Both the position numbers and the translations under genes were made by a program. 64,000 nt of DNA from Paenibacillus bouchesdurhonensis (lineage in GTDB: Bacteria > Bacillota > Bacilli > Paenibacillales > Paenibacillaceae), in NCBI RefSeq assembly GCF_900155685.1, contig NZ_LT732548.1, forward strand, positions 133,898 through 197,897, in the 5' to 3' direction. Shown piece by piece: positions 10,289 through 20,010 of this stretch. The notes under the pieces were generated by a model that was not told the DNA's origin, did no database searches, and saw nothing but the letters and a program-made list of their open reading frames with translations. The stretch's first letter is position 1. Every line of letters starts with the position of its first letter.

Positions 10289-11038
10289 ATGGATTGGGGC
10301 AGGGCTAAAAATGTGCTCATTTACGCTTTTTTGCTGCTGAATTTAGTGCTCGGCTATCAGCTCTGGAGTGATCTGAGGGAGCAGGCAGACTCCAATCCAG
10401 ACCTCACTTCCCTGGAAAGCAATATACAAAAGATCATGGAGAGCAAGCGCATTAAGGTGCTTGCGCAAATTCCGAGTGATTCGCCGCAGCTGCGCAAAAT
10501 TTCTTACCGCTTCGTGGACGGCCAGCAGAGCCATAAGAGGGTTGATTTGCCGACGTCTGTGGACAGCAGGCTGATCTTTACACCGAAGGAGCTGGTCAAT
10601 GCGCTGCGGCCAAGTTTGCCGGATATCGGAAATTACCGCTATGACGAGTGGGCGGGGAGCGAGAATGTATTTGTCCTGCATCCGCTGGTGGATGGAAAAT
10701 GGCCGCTTTTCAAAATCAACCTAGAGTTGTACTACAGCAACCAGAAGATTGTAGCATATCGCCAGGACATCATTGAGATTAATGAATTAGCAGATGAGAA
10801 AGAGCAGCAGGTGCTTTCCGCGTCTAAAGCCTTAGGCAACCTGATTGAGAATTTTCTGCCTGAAGGTGCTGTTGTAACGAGTATTGAACTCGGCTATTAC
10901 GGGCAGGTGTTCGACTCAGACGCCGACCTTCCGGCTTCTCCGGCATGGCGCTTCTTGCTGGAAAGCGGTGAAGAGTATTACGTACAGGGCATCAGCGGGG
11001 ACGTCATCAGTCCAAACACGAAGGAATCAAAGGAGTAA
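10289..11038 (+). CDS. walI: WalI (YycI), WalK regulatory protein
   Basis: 249 aa. A single N-terminal membrane helix (about residues 7-25, VLIYAFLLLNLVLGYQLW) and an external domain ending in DVISPNTKE. It forms the membrane control complex with WalH and WalK in Bacillus. AAAGGAGG 9 nt before the ATG supports the start. Its stop overlaps an upstream candidate walJ start (TAATG). Confidence 0.92.
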   Translation: MDWGRAKNVLIYAFLLLNLVLGYQLWSDLREQADSNPDLTSLESNIQKIMESKRIKVLAQIPSDSPQLRKISYRFVDGQQSHKRVDLPTSVDSRLIFTPKELVNALRPSLPDIGNYRYDEWAGSENVFVLHPLVDGKWPLFKINLELYYSNQKIVAYRQDIIEINELADEKEQQVLSASKALGNLIENFLPEGAVVTSIELGYYGQVFDSDADLPASPAWRFLLESGEEYYVQGISGDVISPNTKESKE

Positions 11039-11046
11039 TGGGGAAT

Positions 11047-11853
11047 ATGGGCTTACGATTTACGGTACTATCGAGCGGATCTACCGGGAATGCGACGGTG
11101 GTAACTGATGGAGAGGTAACACTGATGGTTGATGCGGGATTCAGTGCTCGCCGCATAGATGAGCTGCTGCTGGAGCGCGGGTTGAAGGGGGAGAATTTGA
11201 CGGGAATTCTCGTTACGCACGAGCACTCCGATCATATTAAGGGGCTTGGGCCTGTAGCAAGAAAATATAATCTGCCTATTTACGCCAATGAGAGAACTTG
11301 GCAGGCGATGGAGAAATCGATCGGCAGCATTGACGAAGAAAACCGTTGTCTTCTTGGAACGGGAGAATCACGGGATTTCGGTTCCTTGCGAGTAGAGTCG
11401 TTCGGCATTTCGCATGATGCGGCCGAGCCTGTCGGCTATACTTTCAGCGATGGACGGGAGAAGCTGAGCGTCTGTACGGATTTGGGCTATGCCAGCGATA
11501 AGGTGAAGCAAGCGATAGCCGATTCTGATGTACTCGTTCTCGAAGCGAATCACGATATCGAAATGCTGCGCATGGGGCGCTATCCCTGGAATATCAAGCG
11601 GCGAATCCTTGGCGATATGGGGCATTTATCGAATGAAGCTTCAGGCGAGGTGCTTAGCGAGCTGTTGAACGGCCGCATGAAGCGTACCTACCTGGCTCAT
11701 CTTAGCAAAGAGCATAACATGTTAGATCTGGCTAAAATGTCGGTTCGCAGCGCAATGGAGGATCGCGGCTGTTTCTACCGAGACAGCGAGTTCCGTCTCT
11801 GCGATACTTATGCAGATCGCCCTACGCCGTGGGATAGGGTGGGCGAGCCTTAA
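11047..11853 (+). CDS. walJ: WalJ (YycJ) metallo-beta-lactamase-fold nuclease-like protein
   Basis: About 268 aa. The zinc-binding THEHSDH motif is at about residues 57-63, with LEANHD, GHLSNEASGEVL and AHLSKEHN downstream. The family is a metallo-beta-lactamase-fold exonuclease-like group linked to WalRK operons and to coordination of replication with division. The ATG at 11038 overlaps the walI stop but is only 2 nt from GGAG; the ATG at 11047 gives MGLRFTVLSSGSTGN, which aligns with the usual start of YycJ proteins. Confidence 0.92.
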   Translation: MGLRFTVLSSGSTGNATVVTDGEVTLMVDAGFSARRIDELLLERGLKGENLTGILVTHEHSDHIKGLGPVARKYNLPIYANERTWQAMEKSIGSIDEENRCLLGTGESRDFGSLRVESFGISHDAAEPVGYTFSDGREKLSVCTDLGYASDKVKQAIADSDVLVLEANHDIEMLRMGRYPWNIKRRILGDMGHLSNEASGEVLSELLNGRMKRTYLAHLSKEHNMLDLAKMSVRSAMEDRGCFYRDSEFRLCDTYADRPTPWDRVGEP

Positions 11854-12028
11854 TATTATCCAGCTCAGAGACTTTCTGTGCGATCTCCTCGTGGCTGAGG
11901 ACGCCCTTCTCAATTAGCAGCTCCATCATAGCGCTGAGCGCCAGCAGCTGCTGGTAGTGGTCTTCCTTTAGATCGGCCAATTTGGCCAGAATATTGACCT
12001 CGTTCATCGGGGAAAAATAGGAATCCAT
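11822..12028 (-). CDS. Small conserved-looking acidic helical protein, unknown function
   Basis: 68 aa on the minus strand, starting MDSYFSPMNEVNILAKLADL and ending in a Pro-rich tail. GGGAGG is well placed upstream of this ATG, so the longer upstream extension of the frame is rejected. The composition is helical and acidic, with no known motif. Its 3' end overlaps the end of walJ by about 32 bp tail to tail, so the two transcripts are partly antisense. I do not recognise the family. Confidence 0.65.
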   Translation of the reverse strand: MDSYFSPMNEVNILAKLADLKEDHYQQLLALSAMMELLIEKGVLSHEEIAQKVSELDNIKARPPYPTA

Positions 12029-12403
12029 AATTATCCTCCCTAAGTTGATATTCCCGGTATTTCCCTCCATGGAAAAACCTTCAGGAACGCGCCATATATG
12101 GTAAAATGAATCTATGAAACTACCGCTATACGCAATCTGTCTTCTATGAAAGTAATTTTTCTTACTATTGTAGTCTTTTATGAGCGGAAACATTCCTAAT
12201 GCTTAAGAAATTTTATGAATTACGGGAAGCCAGCAACTTCATACTGAACCATCTCGTCAGAAGTTTAGGGTTTGTACGGACATATGGCTTTGCCTACCGG
12301 GAATAAGGTGAAGTAGAGCTTCATTTCTTCACTTCAAGTTGTGAGAATGAGACGTTCGGGAGCAAATAGCCTGGGAGCAGAGTCACGGAGGGAGAGAGTT
12401 CGG
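12029..12403. other. Non-coding interval between the small minus-strand gene and htrA
   Basis: About 375 bp with no convincing open frame. It should hold the promoters of the leftward small gene and of htrA, but I see no strong -35/-10 pair. The in-frame extension of htrA to 12341 lacks a ribosome site and is not used. Confidence 0.5.
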
Positions 12404-13696
12404 ATGGGATTGTTTGATGACGATTTTTATTCCACGAAGGTATCGCGGCGGCATGATCGTAGAACGGAGAGCAATCGCGGCTGGAAAAGAAGGAAGCGCG
12501 GCTCGGGGTGGTCCACATTGCAGATTTCAATCGTCTCTTCCGTACTCAGCGCGATTGTTGCTGTGCTGCTGTTCAGCTTCATTACGGGTCTTCCTTCCTC
12601 TAAGGCCAGATTCGGCTCAGGCGGAGGAGCTATTTTTGGCGGCGATCCTGATCCTTTTAGCCGAATTAGCACGGCTGCTGCTAAGGTCGGGCCTACTGTC
12701 GTTAGCATTCTGAACCATAACGAGCTGTCAGGCGGCGATCCGGAGCAGGCGGCGCTTGGTTCCGGGGTTATTTTTAAGAAGGAGAAGGGCAGGGCCTTCA
12801 TTATTACGAATGCGCATGTTATTTACGGCGCGAGCGATTTGGAAATCCTGACAAGCAGCGGGGATTCCAAGGAAGCCAAAGTTGTGGGTCAAGATCCAAT
12901 TAGCGACATTGCGGTTTTGGAAGTCGATGATAAGGGGATTACTTCAGTGATTTCACTGGGTGATTCCACCAGCCTGCGGCCAGGGGAGACGGTGCTTGCC
13001 GTAGGTAATCCGCTCGGTCTCGGGGGTACCCTAACTTCAGGCATTGTCAGCTATACGAGCCGGGTGATTCCTGTATCGATCAATCAGGATGGCAATTATG
13101 ACTGGGAGCAGGAAGTGATTCAGACGGATGCGGCGATCAATGACGGGAACAGCGGAGGAGCGCTAGTGAATCTGAACGGCGAACTGATCGGTATTAATAC
13201 GATGAAGATCGCTGATATGGGCGTGGAAGGCCTTGGATTTGCGATTCCGGTCAGTGAGGTCATGAAGTCGGTCAACGATTTGATGGAGCACGGGAGGGTG
13301 GCTCGTCCATATTTGGGCGTTTATACCCTGGATTTGAACAATCCGTTCTCCGAGCTTAGCGAAGAAGACCACCGGGATTTGATGCTGCCGGAAGATGTGA
13401 GGGAAGGTGTCATTGTGCTGGAGGCTCACGGCCCGGCGAAGTCGGCGGGGCTGAAGCTGAACGATGTCATCGTTCAGCTCGATAAGCAGCCGATCCATTC
13501 GACGCTTGATCTGCGCAAGTACTTGTACGGGCACAAGAAGATTGGCGATGAGTTGGAGGTTAGCTTGTATCGGGACGGCCAACTGCAGCGCGTAAAGGTT
13601 AAGCTGGCGGATAAGCCTGCCGATGCCGAGCTGGAGGAAGAAATATACGAGGGAGAGTATGATTATAATCATGATTTTGGCTCGGATGAAAGATAG
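12404..13696 (+). CDS. htrA: HtrA/DegP-type membrane serine protease (YycK/HtrC position)
   Basis: About 430 aa. A basic cytosolic N-terminus, one membrane segment (about 40-62), and a trypsin-like domain with the catalytic triad in TNAHV (H about 137), DPISDIAVLEV (D about 168) and DGNSGGALVN (S about 250). A PDZ domain (about 300-400) is followed by a very acidic tail. These proteases remove misfolded exported proteins. GGAGGGAG 8 nt before the ATG at 12404 sets the start (MGLFDDDFYS). It follows walJ, as htrC does in Bacillus. Confidence 0.93.
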   Translation: MGLFDDDFYSTKVSRRHDRRTESNRGWKRRKRGSGWSTLQISIVSSVLSAIVAVLLFSFITGLPSSKARFGSGGGAIFGGDPDPFSRISTAAAKVGPTVVSILNHNELSGGDPEQAALGSGVIFKKEKGRAFIITNAHVIYGASDLEILTSSGDSKEAKVVGQDPISDIAVLEVDDKGITSVISLGDSTSLRPGETVLAVGNPLGLGGTLTSGIVSYTSRVIPVSINQDGNYDWEQEVIQTDAAINDGNSGGALVNLNGELIGINTMKIADMGVEGLGFAIPVSEVMKSVNDLMEHGRVARPYLGVYTLDLNNPFSELSEEDHRDLMLPEDVREGVIVLEAHGPAKSAGLKLNDVIVQLDKQPIHSTLDLRKYLYGHKKIGDELEVSLYRDGQLQRVKVKLADKPADAELEEEIYEGEYDYNHDFGSDER

Positions 13697-13756
13697 AGTC
13701 TAATCCTCGGCACCATTAATAAACAGCCTGCATTGAAGCAAATGAAGTTAATATCA

Positions 13757-13812
13757 GGGATCACATTACAAGATAGCCGCATGAAGCACGGTGAAGAAGT
13801 AATTGTGATCCC
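13757..13812 (+). promoter_or_regulatory. Leader stem-loop before glpD, possible GlpP antitermination site
   Basis: GGGATCACATTAC (13757-13769) pairs with GTAATTGTGATCCC (13799-13812) apart from one bulged T, with a 29-nt loop, followed by TTTCTT and then the glpD ribosome site. In B. subtilis, glpD is controlled by a leader terminator that the activator GlpP overcomes when glycerol-3-phosphate is present. The hairpin is seen; the role is inferred. The T tract is weak. Confidence 0.5.
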
Positions 13813-13835
13813 TTTCTTGCGATAAGAGGAGGTAG

Positions 13836-15677
13836 ATGAGTGTGATAGCCCCGTTTGCAAGCAAGAGGAGACTGCATTTACTTCAAGATATGGAAGGTAC
13901 GCCGCTTGACCTGTTCATTATCGGCGGCGGAATTACTGGCGCTGGAATTGCTCTCGACGCCGCTGCGAGGGGCATGAAGGTTGGTCTGATTGATATGCAG
14001 GACTTTGCGGCGGGAACATCGAGTCGATCGACAAAGCTTGTTCATGGCGGGCTGCGTTATTTGAAGCAGCTTGATATCGGCGTAGTGGCCGAGGTTGGCA
14101 AAGAACGGGCGATCGTGTATGAGAATGGCCCCCATGTGACGACGCCGGAGCGGATGCTGCTGCCGATTTATAAGGAAGGAACCTTCGGCAGGTTCAGCAC
14201 TTCGCTTGGGCTGAAAATCTATGACTTTCTTGCTGGTGTGAAGCGGGTGGAGCGCCGCCGGATGCTGAACGCGGAGGAGACGCTGGCGCAGGAGCCGCTT
14301 CTGCGCCGGGAAGGCTTGCAGGGGGGCGGGTATTATGTGGAGTATCGCACAGATGATGCCAGGCTAACGTTAGAGGTGCTAAAGGAAGCGGCGGCGCATG
14401 GAGCGCTTGCCGTGAATTATGCGTGTCTGGAGCGGTTTAGTTATGAAGAAGGCCGGGTTGTGGGCGCAGAAATTGCGGATGTTCTAAGCGGCCGGGTTGT
14501 TAGGGTGAGGGCTAGGCGAGTCGTGAATGCAGCTGGCCCATGGGTGGATACGCTGCGGCAGCTCGACGGCTCGAAGCAGGGCAAACGGCTGCTGCTGACC
14601 AAGGGAGTTCATCTTGTGGTGGATCAGCGTCGTTTTCCGCTTAGCCAGGCCGTGTACTTCGATACGCAGGATGGCAGAATGATGTTCGCCATTCCTCGCG
14701 ACGGTAAGACGTATATAGGTACTACGGATACGGAATATGCAGGGGATATGACGCATCCCCGCATGACAGAGCCGGATCGGCAGTATTTGCTCGATGCGGT
14801 GAATGGCATGTTCCCGGAATTGAGGGTTACGGAGGAGGACATCGAATCCAGCTGGGCGGGCATCCGCCCGCTCATTTACGAGGAAGGGAAAGGTCCTTCG
14901 GAAATATCCCGCAAGGATGAGATCTGGCAGTCGGATTCCGGGCTGATCACCATAGCTGGCGGCAAGCTGACGGGCTACCGTAAGATGGCGGAGACTGTGG
15001 TGGATCGGGTTGCGGCTCAATTGGAGGAGGAAGCTGGCCGGAGGTTTCTCCCATGCCGAACGAAAGAACTGCCGATTTCAGGCGGTCATGCGGGGGGAGC
15101 CGCTTCTTTTCAAAGTTATGTGGAGAAAAAAACTTCGGAGGGGGTCAGTCTTGGCTTGCCTCGCGAGCTGGCAGCACAGTGGGCAGCTTGTTATGGCTCC
15201 AATGTGGACCGGCTGTATGAGCTGGTGAAGAACCAGGCAGCGGAAGGGATTGCATCGTCTGGAGTGGTTGAAGCTGTAAAGGCTGTACAGGATTCAGAAG
15301 CACTGGAGGCAAAAGGAGCAAACGCAGCTGTGGCGGAGGAGGCAGAGATCATCCCACCGACCGCCAAGACTGAAACAGCGGAAGAGCCTGCTGCTGCACC
15401 CCGTGTGTCTGATGCGGCAGGCCTTCCTTTGGAAGTGAGCGTGCCATTGTTATATGCGATGGAGTATGAAATGGCGGTGACGCTGGAGGATTTTTTTGTC
15501 CGCCGGACAGGAGCGGTGCTGTTTAATATCGATTGGGTAAGGAAATGGAAGGAGCCTGCTGCCGTGTATATGGCATTGTATTTGGACTGGAGCTCCGAGG
15601 AGCAGGCTCGTTATTTGGAGCAACTAGAGAAGCAATTGCATGATGCAGTCGTGCCAGAGGATGCCGTGGAAGGATAG
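13836..15677 (+). CDS. glpD: Aerobic glycerol-3-phosphate dehydrogenase
   Basis: 613 aa. The FAD-binding Rossmann motif DLFIIGGGITGAGIALDAA lies at about 25-43, followed by AGTSSRSTKLVHGGLRYL. Further family motifs are RRVVNAAGPWVD, IPRDGKTYIGTTDT and ITIAGGKLTGYRKMAE. It oxidises glycerol-3-phosphate to dihydroxyacetone phosphate at the membrane. The protein is longer than the usual 550-560 aa because of an Ala/Glu/Pro-rich insertion (about residues 470-530) in the C-terminal domain. AGAGGAGG precedes the ATG closely; a GTG 6 nt downstream is an alternative start. Confidence 0.95.
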   Translation: MSVIAPFASKRRLHLLQDMEGTPLDLFIIGGGITGAGIALDAAARGMKVGLIDMQDFAAGTSSRSTKLVHGGLRYLKQLDIGVVAEVGKERAIVYENGPHVTTPERMLLPIYKEGTFGRFSTSLGLKIYDFLAGVKRVERRRMLNAEETLAQEPLLRREGLQGGGYYVEYRTDDARLTLEVLKEAAAHGALAVNYACLERFSYEEGRVVGAEIADVLSGRVVRVRARRVVNAAGPWVDTLRQLDGSKQGKRLLLTKGVHLVVDQRRFPLSQAVYFDTQDGRMMFAIPRDGKTYIGTTDTEYAGDMTHPRMTEPDRQYLLDAVNGMFPELRVTEEDIESSWAGIRPLIYEEGKGPSEISRKDEIWQSDSGLITIAGGKLTGYRKMAETVVDRVAAQLEEEAGRRFLPCRTKELPISGGHAGGAASFQSYVEKKTSEGVSLGLPRELAAQWAACYGSNVDRLYELVKNQAAEGIASSGVVEAVKAVQDSEALEAKGANAAVAEEAEIIPPTAKTETAEEPAAAPRVSDAAGLPLEVSVPLLYAMEYEMAVTLEDFFVRRTGAVLFNIDWVRKWKEPAAVYMALYLDWSSEEQARYLEQLEKQLHDAVVPEDAVEG

Positions 15678-15841
15678 CACGCAGGAAGATGCGAGAACGG
15701 GGTATATTTACAGTACAATTTGTGAGGAAAGATAGTTCCTTTTTGCCCCGGAGTGTGGTAGAACTGAAAAGGGTATACTGTGTTTACGTGGAATCGAGAG
15801 TCGGATCGTGAGACGTGCTAGAGAAAGGATGCTTTCACTTT

Positions 15842-16009
15842 ATGTATGTAGTTTGCAAAGATCATGTAGAATTAGCGATCGATATGTTCGTGGACGAATT
15901 CGAGGAGGCTCCGGACATTGTCGATCTGGATCAAACGAAGTTTATCGAATGGGATCCCCCTGTGACTTGTGAGGAATGCGAGCAGCGGGCGAAGTTTTTG
16001 ATTATTTGA
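15842..16009 (+). CDS. yyzF: YyzF-like small CxxH/CxxC protein
   Basis: 55 aa. It contains VVCKDHVELAIDMFVDEFE near the start and TCEECEQRAKF near the end: a CxxH and a CxxC pair that could bind a metal. This matches the Bacillales CxxH/CxxC family, whose gene lies between htrC and rlmH in B. subtilis. An in-frame GTG at 15815 would add nine residues, but the family starts right at the first metal motif, so ATG 15842 is used, despite an AAAGGA about 12 nt upstream. Confidence 0.8.
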   Translation: MYVVCKDHVELAIDMFVDEFEEAPDIVDLDQTKFIEWDPPVTCEECEQRAKFLII

Positions 16010-16069
16010 GACACGGTCAGTCCTCTGAAAATGCAAAATGTACATCTATAGACGTTATTTGTTATGCAA

Positions 16070-16110
16070 GGGCAGCCTACTTCTTTTTATAGGAGGAGAG
16101 CTGCCTTTTT
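16070..16110 (+). terminator. Probable terminator after yyzF
   Basis: GGCAGC (16071-16076) pairs with GCTGCC (16100-16105) around a long loop, followed by TTTTT. Confidence 0.6.
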
Positions 16111-16187
16111 GTGTCTGGCCTAGGTAACGGCACTATTTGGGGGGAAGCTAGCCCGCTATATTTAACAATTTATGTTGAGTTGAACTG

Positions 16188-16217
16188 TTGGGCGTTGTGC
16201 TACCGCCCAATTTTTTT
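16188..16217 (+). terminator. Second terminator in the yyzF-garK gap
   Basis: Perfect 7-bp stem TTGGGCG/CGCCCAA with a 9-nt loop and seven T residues. No gene ends just before it, so it may be the remnant end of a lost gene. Confidence 0.7.
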
Positions 16218-16343
16218 ATAAAAAAAGATCGCAACATTGTGGATGGATAACAATGTCGGATATTAAACAGAAGTGTATAGTTAAACCATAGATGTTATTT
16301 AAAAAATCTTTTGGTTGCGTATCCATGCACTGAATTGGACTCG

Positions 16344-16369
16344 GATTCGGTGCCGAATCTTGAATTCAA
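16344..16369. promoter_or_regulatory. Candidate operator dyads upstream of garK
   Basis: GATTCGG-TG-CCGAATC (16344-16359) is a perfect 7-bp dyad, directly followed by the palindrome TTGAATTCAA (16360-16369). A near match to the CcpA cre consensus, TTGAAAGCGTATGAT, lies at 16396-16410 and overlaps a TATGAT that could be a -10. No T tract follows the dyad, so it is not a terminator. Which regulator would bind is unknown. Confidence 0.45.
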
Positions 16370-16480
16370 CGAGGTCAAGCATAGGCCTTATTTTTTTGAA
16401 AGCGTATGATTGCAACGAATTTTTGGCACGGTGTTATACCGGTTGAATTCCAGATAAAGAGGATCATTAGGAGTGATGGA

Positions 16481-17653
16481 ATGAAGATTTTGATAGTGCC
16501 TGACTCATATAAAGGGAGTCTTAGCTCCAAAGAAGTAGCCGATTGTATGGAGCAAGGCATTTTGGACGTACTGCCTGAAGCGATAGTACACAAAATTCCT
16601 ATTGCCGACGGTGGCGAGGGTACGGTTGAGGCTATTCTTAGCGTTACCTGCGGGGAATCTCGAAAATTAGAAGTGATAGGGCCGCATGGGGGCCCGGTAA
16701 CCGCCACTTACGGTGTTTATGATAATGGGCGATCCGCCGTCATTGAAATGGCTTCGGCATCGGGGATTATGCTGATGTCACAAGATAGTTTAAATCCATG
16801 GGGCGCGACAACTTATGGTACGGGACAGGTTATTAAGGCCGCACTTGAGGAAGGTGCCCGTAGGTTGGTGATCGGCATTGGAGGAAGCGCCACGAACGAC
16901 GGCGGCGTTGGTATGGCACAAGCGTTGGGTGTTCGTTTTCTAGACGCTGCAGGGGAAGAGATCGGATTTGGCGGCGGCGAACTGCAGCGTATTTGCTCAA
17001 TCGATATGAGCGGCATCCATCCGACAATCGCCCAATGCGAAATAACGATAGCCAGCGATGTGACAAATCCGCTATGCGGACATAAGGGGGCAGCTCATGT
17101 GTTTGGCCCACAGAAGGGTGCGACCCCTGAGATGGTTGTCAAGTTGGATGAAGGCCTTAAACATCTTGCGATGATTATCCGGGAGCAGGTCGGCATTGAT
17201 ATTGAGAATGTGGCGGGAGCAGGAGCAGCAGGTGGACTTGGCGCTGGCCTCATGGCTTTTTTAAACGCAAAGATGGCTCGGGGGATCGACATTGTGCTTG
17301 AAGCTGCCCGGTTTGATGAGGTAGTTCGTGATGCGGATTTGGTCTTTACAGGAGAAGGGCGAACCGATGCGCAGACTGTATTCGGAAAAACGCCAGCTGG
17401 GGTCGCGAAGCTATCCAAAAAATACAATAAACCAGTCATTTGTATTTCTGGCGGAGTCACGACGGAGGCTTTTGAAATTTACAATATCGGCATTGATGTA
17501 ATTATTGGAGCGACACAGATTCCTATGACATTGGAAGAAGCTATAGGAAAAACGCCAGCCAATATCCGCCATGCTGTATCCTCCGTGTTGCGAGCGATTC
17601 TAATTCCAGAGAAATACGGCATTGGCCGTCTCGGGAAGTTACCAGTGGTCTAG
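16481..17653 (+). CDS. garK: Glycerate 2-kinase (GarK/GlxK family)
   Basis: About 390 aa, the usual size. It opens [20 protein letters not shown] and carries [55 protein letters not shown] and a C-terminal [13 protein letters not shown]. This is the type-1 glycerate kinase fold that forms 2-phosphoglycerate from glycerate and ATP. AGGAG 7 nt before ATG 16481 sets the start. It heads a four-gene cluster with gudD, garR and a DapA-family lyase and would be the last enzyme of that route, feeding glycolysis. Confidence 0.93.
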   Translation: MKILIVPDSYKGSLSSKEVADCMEQGILDVLPEAIVHKIPIADGGEGTVEAILSVTCGESRKLEVIGPHGGPVTATYGVYDNGRSAVIEMASASGIMLMSQDSLNPWGATTYGTGQVIKAALEEGARRLVIGIGGSATNDGGVGMAQALGVRFLDAAGEEIGFGGGELQRICSIDMSGIHPTIAQCEITIASDVTNPLCGHKGAAHVFGPQKGATPEMVVKLDEGLKHLAMIIREQVGIDIENVAGAGAAGGLGAGLMAFLNAKMARGIDIVLEAARFDEVVRDADLVFTGEGRTDAQTVFGKTPAGVAKLSKKYNKPVICISGGVTTEAFEIYNIGIDVIIGATQIPMTLEEAIGKTPANIRHAVSSVLRAILIPEKYGIGRLGKLPVV

Positions 17654-17697
17654 CTAACAATAAATTTATTTACTTATCAAATTCGGAGGTTCTTACC

Positions 17698-19065
17698 ATG
17701 ATGAACGAGACAACTAAGCAGGAGCCGGCAGCATTTGCGGGAACGCCGATCATTACAGAAATGACTGTCATTCCGGTTGCCGGTCATGACAGCATGCTTC
17801 TGAATCTAAGTGGCGCACACGGCCCGTACTTTACGCGCAATATTGTGATTTTGAAGGACAACTCTGGCAGAACCGGTGTGGGTGAGGTACCCGGCGGGGA
17901 GAACATACGCAAAACGCTTGAGGATTCACGTGATCTGGTAGTTGGTCAATCTATTGGCACTTATAACAATATTCTAAACCAAATGCGCATTGCCTTCGCA
18001 GACCGTGATGCCGGCGGACGTGGGCTGCAAACGTTCGATCTGCGCGTTGCTATTCATGCTGTCACGGCGATGGAAGCCGCGCTGCTTGATTTGGTCGGTC
18101 AATATCTCGGCGTTCCCGTAGCCGCTTTGCTTGGGGAAGGCCAGCAGCGCAAGAAGGTAGAGATGCTCGGATACTTGTTCTATATCGGCGACAGAAATAA
18201 GACGGATCTCCCTTATTCCACACCTTACGAAGCCAACGATGAATGGTATGCTGTTCGCCGCGAAGAAGCCATGACGTCGGAAGCGATTGTACGTCTGGCC
18301 GAAGCCGCCTATAAGAAATACGGATTCAATGACTTCAAGCTTAAGGGGGGGGTGTTGCGTGGTGAAGAGGAAATCGAAGCAGTTACAGCTTTGGCTGAGC
18401 GTTTTCCCAATGCTCGCATTACACTGGATCCCAATGGCGGTTGGCTTTTGAAGGACGCTGTGCGCCTTTGTCGTGATAAACACCAAGTATTGGCTTATGC
18501 CGAGGATCCTTGCGGGGCAGAGGAAGGATATTCAGGACGCGAAATAATGGCTGAGTTTAAAAAACAGACGGGACTGCCAACAGCTACGAATATGATTGCA
18601 ACGGACTGGCGCCAATTGGGGCATACCCTAAGCCTGCAATCTGTTGATATTCCGCTGGCTGACCCGCATTTTTGGACGATGCAGGGCTCTGTTCGCGTCG
18701 CGCAGCTTTGCCATGAGTGGGGGCTGACCTGGGGGTCACACTCCAACAACCATTTCGATATATCATTAGCAATGTTTACGCATGTAGCCGCGGCGGCTCC
18801 CGGTACTATTACAGCGATCGATACCCATTGGATTTGGCAGGAAGGAGAAGATCGGCTTACGAAAGAACCGTTTCAAATTGTTGATGGTATGGTCGAGGTT
18901 CCTGAAAAACCAGGATTAGGTGTAGAAATCGATATGGAGCAAGTTATGAAGGCGCACAAGTTGTATCAGAGCATGGGACTCGGCTCTCGGGATGATGCCG
19001 TGGCAATGCAGTATTTGATCCCGGGCTGGAAGTTTGATAACAAACGTCCTTGCATGATGCGTTAA
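17698..19065 (+). CDS. gudD: Glucarate dehydratase (enolase superfamily)
   Basis: 455 aa. The N-terminal cap opens [20 protein letters not shown]. The barrel carries the KxK base in FKLKGGV, a metal ligand in TLDPNGGW, later acids in [15 protein letters not shown], and the general-base His in [10 protein letters not shown]. This set fits D-glucarate dehydratase, which makes 5-keto-4-deoxy-D-glucarate; a related aldarate substrate cannot be excluded. CGGAGG 8 nt before the ATG supports the start; a second ATG follows directly. Confidence 0.93.
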   Translation: MMNETTKQEPAAFAGTPIITEMTVIPVAGHDSMLLNLSGAHGPYFTRNIVILKDNSGRTGVGEVPGGENIRKTLEDSRDLVVGQSIGTYNNILNQMRIAFADRDAGGRGLQTFDLRVAIHAVTAMEAALLDLVGQYLGVPVAALLGEGQQRKKVEMLGYLFYIGDRNKTDLPYSTPYEANDEWYAVRREEAMTSEAIVRLAEAAYKKYGFNDFKLKGGVLRGEEEIEAVTALAERFPNARITLDPNGGWLLKDAVRLCRDKHQVLAYAEDPCGAEEGYSGREIMAEFKKQTGLPTATNMIATDWRQLGHTLSLQSVDIPLADPHFWTMQGSVRVAQLCHEWGLTWGSHSNNHFDISLAMFTHVAAAAPGTITAIDTHWIWQEGEDRLTKEPFQIVDGMVEVPEKPGLGVEIDMEQVMKAHKLYQSMGLGSRDDAVAMQYLIPGWKFDNKRPCMMR

Positions 19066-19103
19066 ATAGACCCGATTTAGTAATCTAAAGGAGGAATTAT
19101 AAA

Positions 19104-19991
19104 ATGAAGAAGGTTGGATTTATTGGGCTTGGGATCATGGGAAAACCAATGAGCTTGAATTTGATCAAAGCTGGCTATAATTTGGTTGTTCTTGACAGAA
19201 ACTCCGAGGTAGTAGAGGAATTGAAAGCAGCAGGTGCGACCGTTGCTGTTAATCCTGCAGATGTGGCTAGACAGGTGGAAGTTGTCATTACGATGCTGCC
19301 CAACTCTCCACAGGTGATGGAGGTAGTTCTCGGCGAGAACGGTATTATCGAAGGAGCTAAACCAGGTACTGTTGTCATCGATATGAGTTCCATTGCTCCG
19401 CTCGTCAGTCAAGACATCGCTACTACACTTGAGCAGCGGAGCGTTGCCTTCCTGGATGCCCCGGTTAGTGGCGGAGAGCCGAAGGCGATCGACGGTACTC
19501 TGTCAGTTATGGTCGGCGGAGACAAGAAGCTGTTCGATGAGTACTATGATCTTCTGAAGGCGATGGCGGGCTCTGTAGTACACACTGGCAAGGTTGGTGC
19601 AGGGAACATTACCAAATTGGCGAATCAAGTGGTTGTTGCTCTAAATATTGCCGCCTTGTCTGAAGCATTTGTCTTGGCCAATAAGGCAGGGGTTGAGCCA
19701 GAGTTGGTATTTGAAGCGATTCGCGGCGGATTGGCAGGAAGTACGGTCATGGAAGCGAAAGCCCCATTGATGCTGGATCGGAAGTTCGATCCTGGCTTCC
19801 GAATCGATTTGCATATTAAGGATTTAACGAATGCACTGGAAACTTCGCATGGCATCGGTGTACCGCTTCCGCTTACCGCTTCGGTGCTGGAAATGATGCA
19901 TGCGCTCAGAGTGGACGGTTTGGGAACTGCCGATCATAGCGCGCTGCTGCAATATTATGAAAAGTTGGCCCATACAGAAGTTATACGATAA
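19104..19991 (+). CDS. garR: 2-hydroxy-3-oxopropionate (tartronate semialdehyde) reductase
   Basis: 295 aa beta-hydroxyacid dehydrogenase. NAD-binding GFIGLGIMGKPMSLNL is at the N-terminus, DAPVSGGEPKAIDGTL is the substrate-binding signature, and the catalytic Lys is in GNITKLANQ (about 172). It reduces tartronate semialdehyde to D-glycerate. Its place between gudD and the DapA-family lyase, with garK upstream, makes GarR the best name among close relatives such as 3-hydroxyisobutyrate dehydrogenase. AAAGGAGG precedes the ATG. Confidence 0.9.
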   Translation: MKKVGFIGLGIMGKPMSLNLIKAGYNLVVLDRNSEVVEELKAAGATVAVNPADVARQVEVVITMLPNSPQVMEVVLGENGIIEGAKPGTVVIDMSSIAPLVSQDIATTLEQRSVAFLDAPVSGGEPKAIDGTLSVMVGGDKKLFDEYYDLLKAMAGSVVHTGKVGAGNITKLANQVVVALNIAALSEAFVLANKAGVEPELVFEAIRGGLAGSTVMEAKAPLMLDRKFDPGFRIDLHIKDLTNALETSHGIGVPLPLTASVLEMMHALRVDGLGTADHSALLQYYEKLAHTEVIR

Positions 19992-20010
19992 TCTGCGAGG
20001 AGATGTCGCT

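Noticed and set aside
12341-12403. Upstream in-frame start for htrA
   Set aside because: No ribosome site; the ATG at 12404 has GGAGGGAG at proper distance.
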